Shown: piece after piece, positions 3,287 through 6,077 of the stretch | Numbering within the stretch: position 1 is the stretch's first letter | How the letters are laid out: every line of letters begins with the position of its first letter | Source of the DNA: Pseudomonadota bacterium | GTDB taxonomy: Bacteria; Myxococcota; UBA9042; PHBI01 | Reading direction: 5' to 3' | Assembly: GCA_005772945.1 (NCBI GenBank) | Contig: SXIE01000291.1 | Coordinates: 1-6,077, forward strand | DNA length: 6,077 bases | Notes under the pieces: model-generated | What the model saw: only the letters and a program-made list of their open reading frames with translations | Told to the model about the DNA's origin: nothing | Databases searched by the model: none | Program-made: the position numbers and the translations under genes

Positions 3287-5470
3287 ATGAAGGTCGGTTT
3301 CGAGCCGCTCTTGCCACCGAAGCTGCTGCGGCTTCCTGCGTGGCTTGCGCCCGCGCACGAGCCGATGCGGGCGTGGCTGTTCTGGCTGCTGGTCGGTGTG
3401 GTGTGGGCGGTCGGCGTGCTGCTGCGCTTCTGGTGGCACCTCCGGTTTGGCGTCGATGTGCCCGATTTGCAGGCGCACGGCGCGCCGCTGATGACGACCG
3501 GGGACGGGTACTTTTTTGCGCTGGGGTCGGACATCGCGCTGAGCGGCGACGACTACGGCCTCACGCGTTACCCGGCGGCGAGCAACACCGCGCTCGCGGC
3601 GTTGGGGTGGCTCGTGACCACGCTCTCGCCGTGGTCCCTCGACGCGGTCACGTATTACCTCCCGCCGTTCTTCGGGGCGCTCATCGTCGTGCCGACGGCC
3701 TTGATCGCGCGCGATGTCGCGGGGCCGCGCGCGGGCGTGCTCGCGGGGCTGCTGGTGTTGGTCGCGCCCAGATATGCGGGTCGGACGCTCGCTGGCTACT
3801 TCGACACGGACATGTTCGCGGTGACGCCGCTGCTCTTCGCGATCTGGTTCTTCATTCGCCTCTCGCGTGAGGGTCGTGCGCGCGATGGGTTGTATGCGGC
3901 GCTCATCTTGGCCGCGATGCCGTACATGTACGGCCAGGGCGGTCCGGTCGCCGGGGCGGTGGCGGCGGCGGGCGCCGTCGTGTTGGTCCTCTATCACCGC
4001 AAGGACGACCACTTCGCGGCGTCCCTCGCGGTGCTGGGCCTGTCGCAGCTGCCGCTCGATTGGGGCGTGCGAACGCTCCTTTTGGTGCCCGTGTGGTTCG
4101 CGCTGCGGCGGGCGCCGCTGCCCGCGGTGGCACTGCGCTGGGCCGGGATTGTGGCTGGTGTCGTGGGGTTCGCGCTGTCCCCGGAGTGGACGGGGGCGCT
4201 GCAGAAAATTGGGATCTTCACCGGGGCCGGCGCGGGCGGGGTGGTGACGGGAGCGGCCGATCCGGACGCGGTCGTGCTCGGCGATACGACGCGCTTTGTG
4301 TCGGAGGCGAAGCAGAGTGGCGTCGACCTGCTCGGGATCAGCGTGTCGGGGGCCCTGCCGACGTTCGTGATCGCTATGCTCGCGTGGGTCCTGCTGCAGC
4401 TGCGCCATCGGTCGCTCATGGTCCTCGGGCCCTTCGTGGGGCTGGCGGGCTTCTCGTTGGTGGGCGGCGTGCGGTTCGGGGTCTACGGGGCGGCGCCGGC
4501 GGCGATCGCGATCGCCGGGCTCGCGGTGCTGCTGGCGTCGATCGTGCGCCAGCGGGTGGCGCGCGCGCTGGTGTTCGTGGCGCTCGGGGGCGCGGCCGCG
4601 GTGCCGGGGGCGCTGCTCGTGGCGGGGAATCCGGCGATGCCGCGGACCCTCGCGGCCGAGGTCGATGCGCTCGATGCGCTCCAGAAGCTCATCAAGCCGG
4701 GCGACCTGACGGTCGCGTGGTGGGACTACGGCTACCCGATCGCGTATTACGCGCATTCGGCGACGCTGGCGGATGGCGGGGATCGGGGCGAGGACGCGGC
4801 GATTGTGGCCGAGGTCCTCCTGTCGAACTCGCAGCGCGGGGCCGCGATCCTCGCGCGGTTGGCGGCCGAGACGCGGCTGCGCGTCGGCGGCTCGGTGGTC
4901 GCGCGCGAGCTCTTCAAGGACGCCAAGGCCAAGTTCGGGCTCGGGCAGATCGACTTCGTCCGGGCGCTGACCTACCCGATGTACCCGCTGCCGGAGCGGA
5001 CGCACGAGGTCTACCTCTACCTGCCGATCCGCATGGTCAGTATCCTCGGGCCGATCGCGCTGTCGCGGCCCATCGAGGTCGGAAAGAAGGCGACGCCGCT
5101 CCGGGCGGGCGTGTGGTTCAACGCGAAGGTCCAGGTGGAGACGAGCACGATCCACGTCGGCAACGGCGTGACCATCGACGCGGTCGGCGTGACCGTGAAG
5201 AACCAGCGCGGCATGTATCCGCTCAAGGCGCTGTACGTCACCCGTGGGGCGGGAGCGAACTTCAACGTCCAGGCGCGGCGGAACCCCAACGCGCCGGCGA
5301 ACGCGCGATCCGGGATCTACGTCGAGGATCAGGGCGCCTTCTACGAGCTCGACGACGAGCTGATGGCGTCGGTCTACGTCCAGCTCGCGCTGCTCCAGAG
5401 CTACGATCCGAACGTGTTCGAGCTCGTGTACGCGAATCCTCTCGCCTACATCTATCGCCTCAAGATCTGA
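3287..5470 (+). CDS. pglB: PglB/STT3-family bacterial N-oligosaccharyltransferase
   Basis: This 727-residue membrane enzyme transfers a glycan from a polyprenyl-diphosphate carrier to Asn in sequons of exported proteins at the periplasmic face. It aligns by eye with Campylobacter PglB (713 residues) over its whole length. Metal and catalytic sites are Asp73 (TGDGYFFALG), Asp173/Asp175 (AGYFDTDMF), and Glu340 (TRFVSEAK, in the external-loop-5 position). The sequon-binding WWDYG is at 478-482 followed by YPIAYY and LADGG. Arg396 (GGVRFGVYG) matches the Arg that pairs with an acidic residue at sequon position -2. Hydrophobic spans begin at about 30 and continue to about 445; the rest is the soluble periplasmic domain, ending YRLKI as in Campylobacter (FKLKI). 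ATG 3287 gives family-typical length; ATG 3179, GTG 3191 or ATG 3365 are alternatives, and none has a good Shine-Dalgarno. The gene probably heads an operon with the next one. Confidence 0.9.
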   Translation: MKVGFEPLLPPKLLRLPAWLAPAHEPMRAWLFWLLVGVVWAVGVLLRFWWHLRFGVDVPDLQAHGAPLMTTGDGYFFALGSDIALSGDDYGLTRYPAASNTALAALGWLVTTLSPWSLDAVTYYLPPFFGALIVVPTALIARDVAGPRAGVLAGLLVLVAPRYAGRTLAGYFDTDMFAVTPLLFAIWFFIRLSREGRARDGLYAALILAAMPYMYGQGGPVAGAVAAAGAVVLVLYHRKDDHFAASLAVLGLSQLPLDWGVRTLLLVPVWFALRRAPLPAVALRWAGIVAGVVGFALSPEWTGALQKIGIFTGAGAGGVVTGAADPDAVVLGDTTRFVSEAKQSGVDLLGISVSGALPTFVIAMLAWVLLQLRHRSLMVLGPFVGLAGFSLVGGVRFGVYGAAPAAIAIAGLAVLLASIVRQRVARALVFVALGGAAAVPGALLVAGNPAMPRTLAAEVDALDALQKLIKPGDLTVAWWDYGYPIAYYAHSATLADGGDRGEDAAIVAEVLLSNSQRGAAILARLAAETRLRVGGSVVARELFKDAKAKFGLGQIDFVRALTYPMYPLPERTHEVYLYLPIRMVSILGPIALSRPIEVGKKATPLRAGVWFNAKVQVETSTIHVGNGVTIDAVGVTVKNQRGMYPLKALYVTRGAGANFNVQARRNPNAPANARSGIYVEDQGAFYELDDELMASVYVQLALLQSYDPNVFELVYANPLAYIYRLKI

Positions 5471-5481
5471 GCGCGCGGCCG

Positions 5482-6077
5482 ATGGACCTCTCGCTTCGCT
5501 CCCGTCGCCTGCCATTCGCGCGCCACGTCGCGCCCGTGGACCTCGTGTCGCTGGGGCTGCTCATGAGCGTGTTCCCGATGCTCTGGGAGCCCGACGCGCA
5601 CGTGGCGCCGGCGCTGCTCATGGCGCTCGGGATGCTGCTCGGATTGTTTCTGGCGGGGGGCTTCAGGGTCTCCACGCCGGTGCGCTTCCGGCCCGCGTTG
5701 CAGGCGGCGGTCGGCGGGCTCATCGGGCTCTATGTCGCCTGGCTGCTGCTCAAGCTGCTGTCGCTGAAGTTCGGGGTGCTCGGGGTCGCGCCGCCGGGGC
5801 TCGAGGCGCTGACGGCGGGGGCGCTCCTTTGGGCGACGATCGTCGGCGTGAATCGGCGGATCGTGCTCGGGCGCCTGGCGCGTTTCGAATCGCATCGCGC
5901 GCTGCTCTGCGTGGGGCCGGTCGAGGCGGCGGTCGAGCTCGCCGAGCGCCTGCGCGGGCGCGGGGTGTTCGGACCGGTCCTGCCGGTGCGCCCCGAGACG
6001 CTGCGCGCGGCGCTCAATGCGCCGCCGCCCGAGGGGCTGCGCGGCCTGGTGCTGGCGGTGCCGCCCGGGTCGCTGTC
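5482..6077 (+). CDS. Membrane protein resembling polyprenyl-phosphate sugar-phosphate transferase N-terminus (partial)
   Basis: The frame from ATG 5482 runs 198 codons to the window edge without a stop. About four hydrophobic segments lie at roughly residues 19-35, 41-58, 74-95 and 110-125, then a soluble stretch with RALLCVGPVEAAVELAERLR and later GLRGLVLAVPPG. This looks like the Rossmann-like N-terminal region of long polyprenyl glycosylphosphotransferases (WbaP/CpsE type), which carry membrane helices, a CoA-binding-like domain and then the catalytic sugar transferase domain. The catalytic part would be beyond the window, so the reaction is inferred. It follows pglB by 11 bases on the same strand, with no Shine-Dalgarno visible, suggesting one transcript. 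It could start the lipid-linked glycan that PglB transfers. A different membrane protein is possible. Confidence 0.55.
   Translation, partial: MDLSLRSRRLPFARHVAPVDLVSLGLLMSVFPMLWEPDAHVAPALLMALGMLLGLFLAGGFRVSTPVRFRPALQAAVGGLIGLYVAWLLLKLLSLKFGVLGVAPPGLEALTAGALLWATIVGVNRRIVLGRLARFESHRALLCVGPVEAAVELAERLRGRGVFGPVLPVRPETLRAALNAPPPEGLRGLVLAVPPGSL

Noticed and set aside
4658..4680. Direct repeat GATGCGCTC inside pglB
   Set aside because: It encodes two DAL codon triplets in a helix (VDALDALQ) and is explained by codon bias.
2693..5515. Very long minus-strand open frame (about 940 codons) running antisense to pglB into vapB
   Set aside because: Except for its last 82 codons (vapB), it is Arg/His/Glu/Pro-rich low-complexity translation, the usual product of reading GC-rich coding DNA on the opposite strand; pglB on the plus strand has clear motifs along its length.
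5452..6017. Minus-strand open frames at the right end
   Set aside because: Arg/Gln/Pro-rich low-complexity translations opposite a plus-strand frame with membrane-protein composition and operon spacing to pglB.

Overview
The window is GC-rich bacterial DNA. It has a degenerate mobile/accessory stretch on the left (about 1-1350), two compact PIN-domain toxin-antitoxin modules in the middle (about 1430-2962), and a protein-glycosylation locus on the right (about 3287 to the end). No rRNA, tRNA or CRISPR array was seen. The organism cannot be named. High GC, frequent GTG/TTG starts and a PglB-type bacterial oligosaccharyltransferase suggest a delta-proteobacterial-like lineage (Desulfobacterota or Myxococcota) or an uncultured high-GC group; this is inference.

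Left region, all minus strand. The first 17 codons of an IS630-like transposase run off the left edge, preceded by a strong ribosome binding site. Next comes a 21-codon N-terminal stub of a second PIN/VapC family, cut where the IS appears to begin. Behind it is the N-terminal stub of a nucleotidyltransferase, broken before its catalytic Asp motif. It lies just downstream of an ATP-binding (RecG C-terminal/HATPase_c_4-like) protein that seems to have lost its N-terminal AlbA_2/Schlafen domain by internal deletion and its last beta strand by one amber codon. These look like decayed parts of one former ATPase-nucleotidyltransferase operon plus a former toxin operon.

Middle region. A plus-strand operon encodes a PIN-family toxin (toxin first) and a ribbon-helix-helix antitoxin. 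Convergent to it lies a minus-strand vapBC pair whose toxin starts at a TTG overlapping the antitoxin stop. Each operon has an inverted repeat with GTAT/ATAC half-sites over a TATAAT-like -10 box very close to the start codon, so both messages are predicted to be nearly leaderless and autorepressed.

Right region. The largest gene encodes a 727-residue PglB/STT3-family oligosaccharyltransferase. It has the metal-binding Asp motifs, an EL5-type Glu, the WWDYG motif and the Arg that in Campylobacter PglB reads an acidic residue at sequon position -2. Eleven bases later begins an open-ended membrane protein that resembles the N-terminal part of polyprenyl-phosphate sugar-phosphate transferases, which load the first sugar on the lipid carrier. 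The two would fit one pathway: lipid-linked glycan initiation and transfer of the finished glycan to Asn residues of exported proteins.
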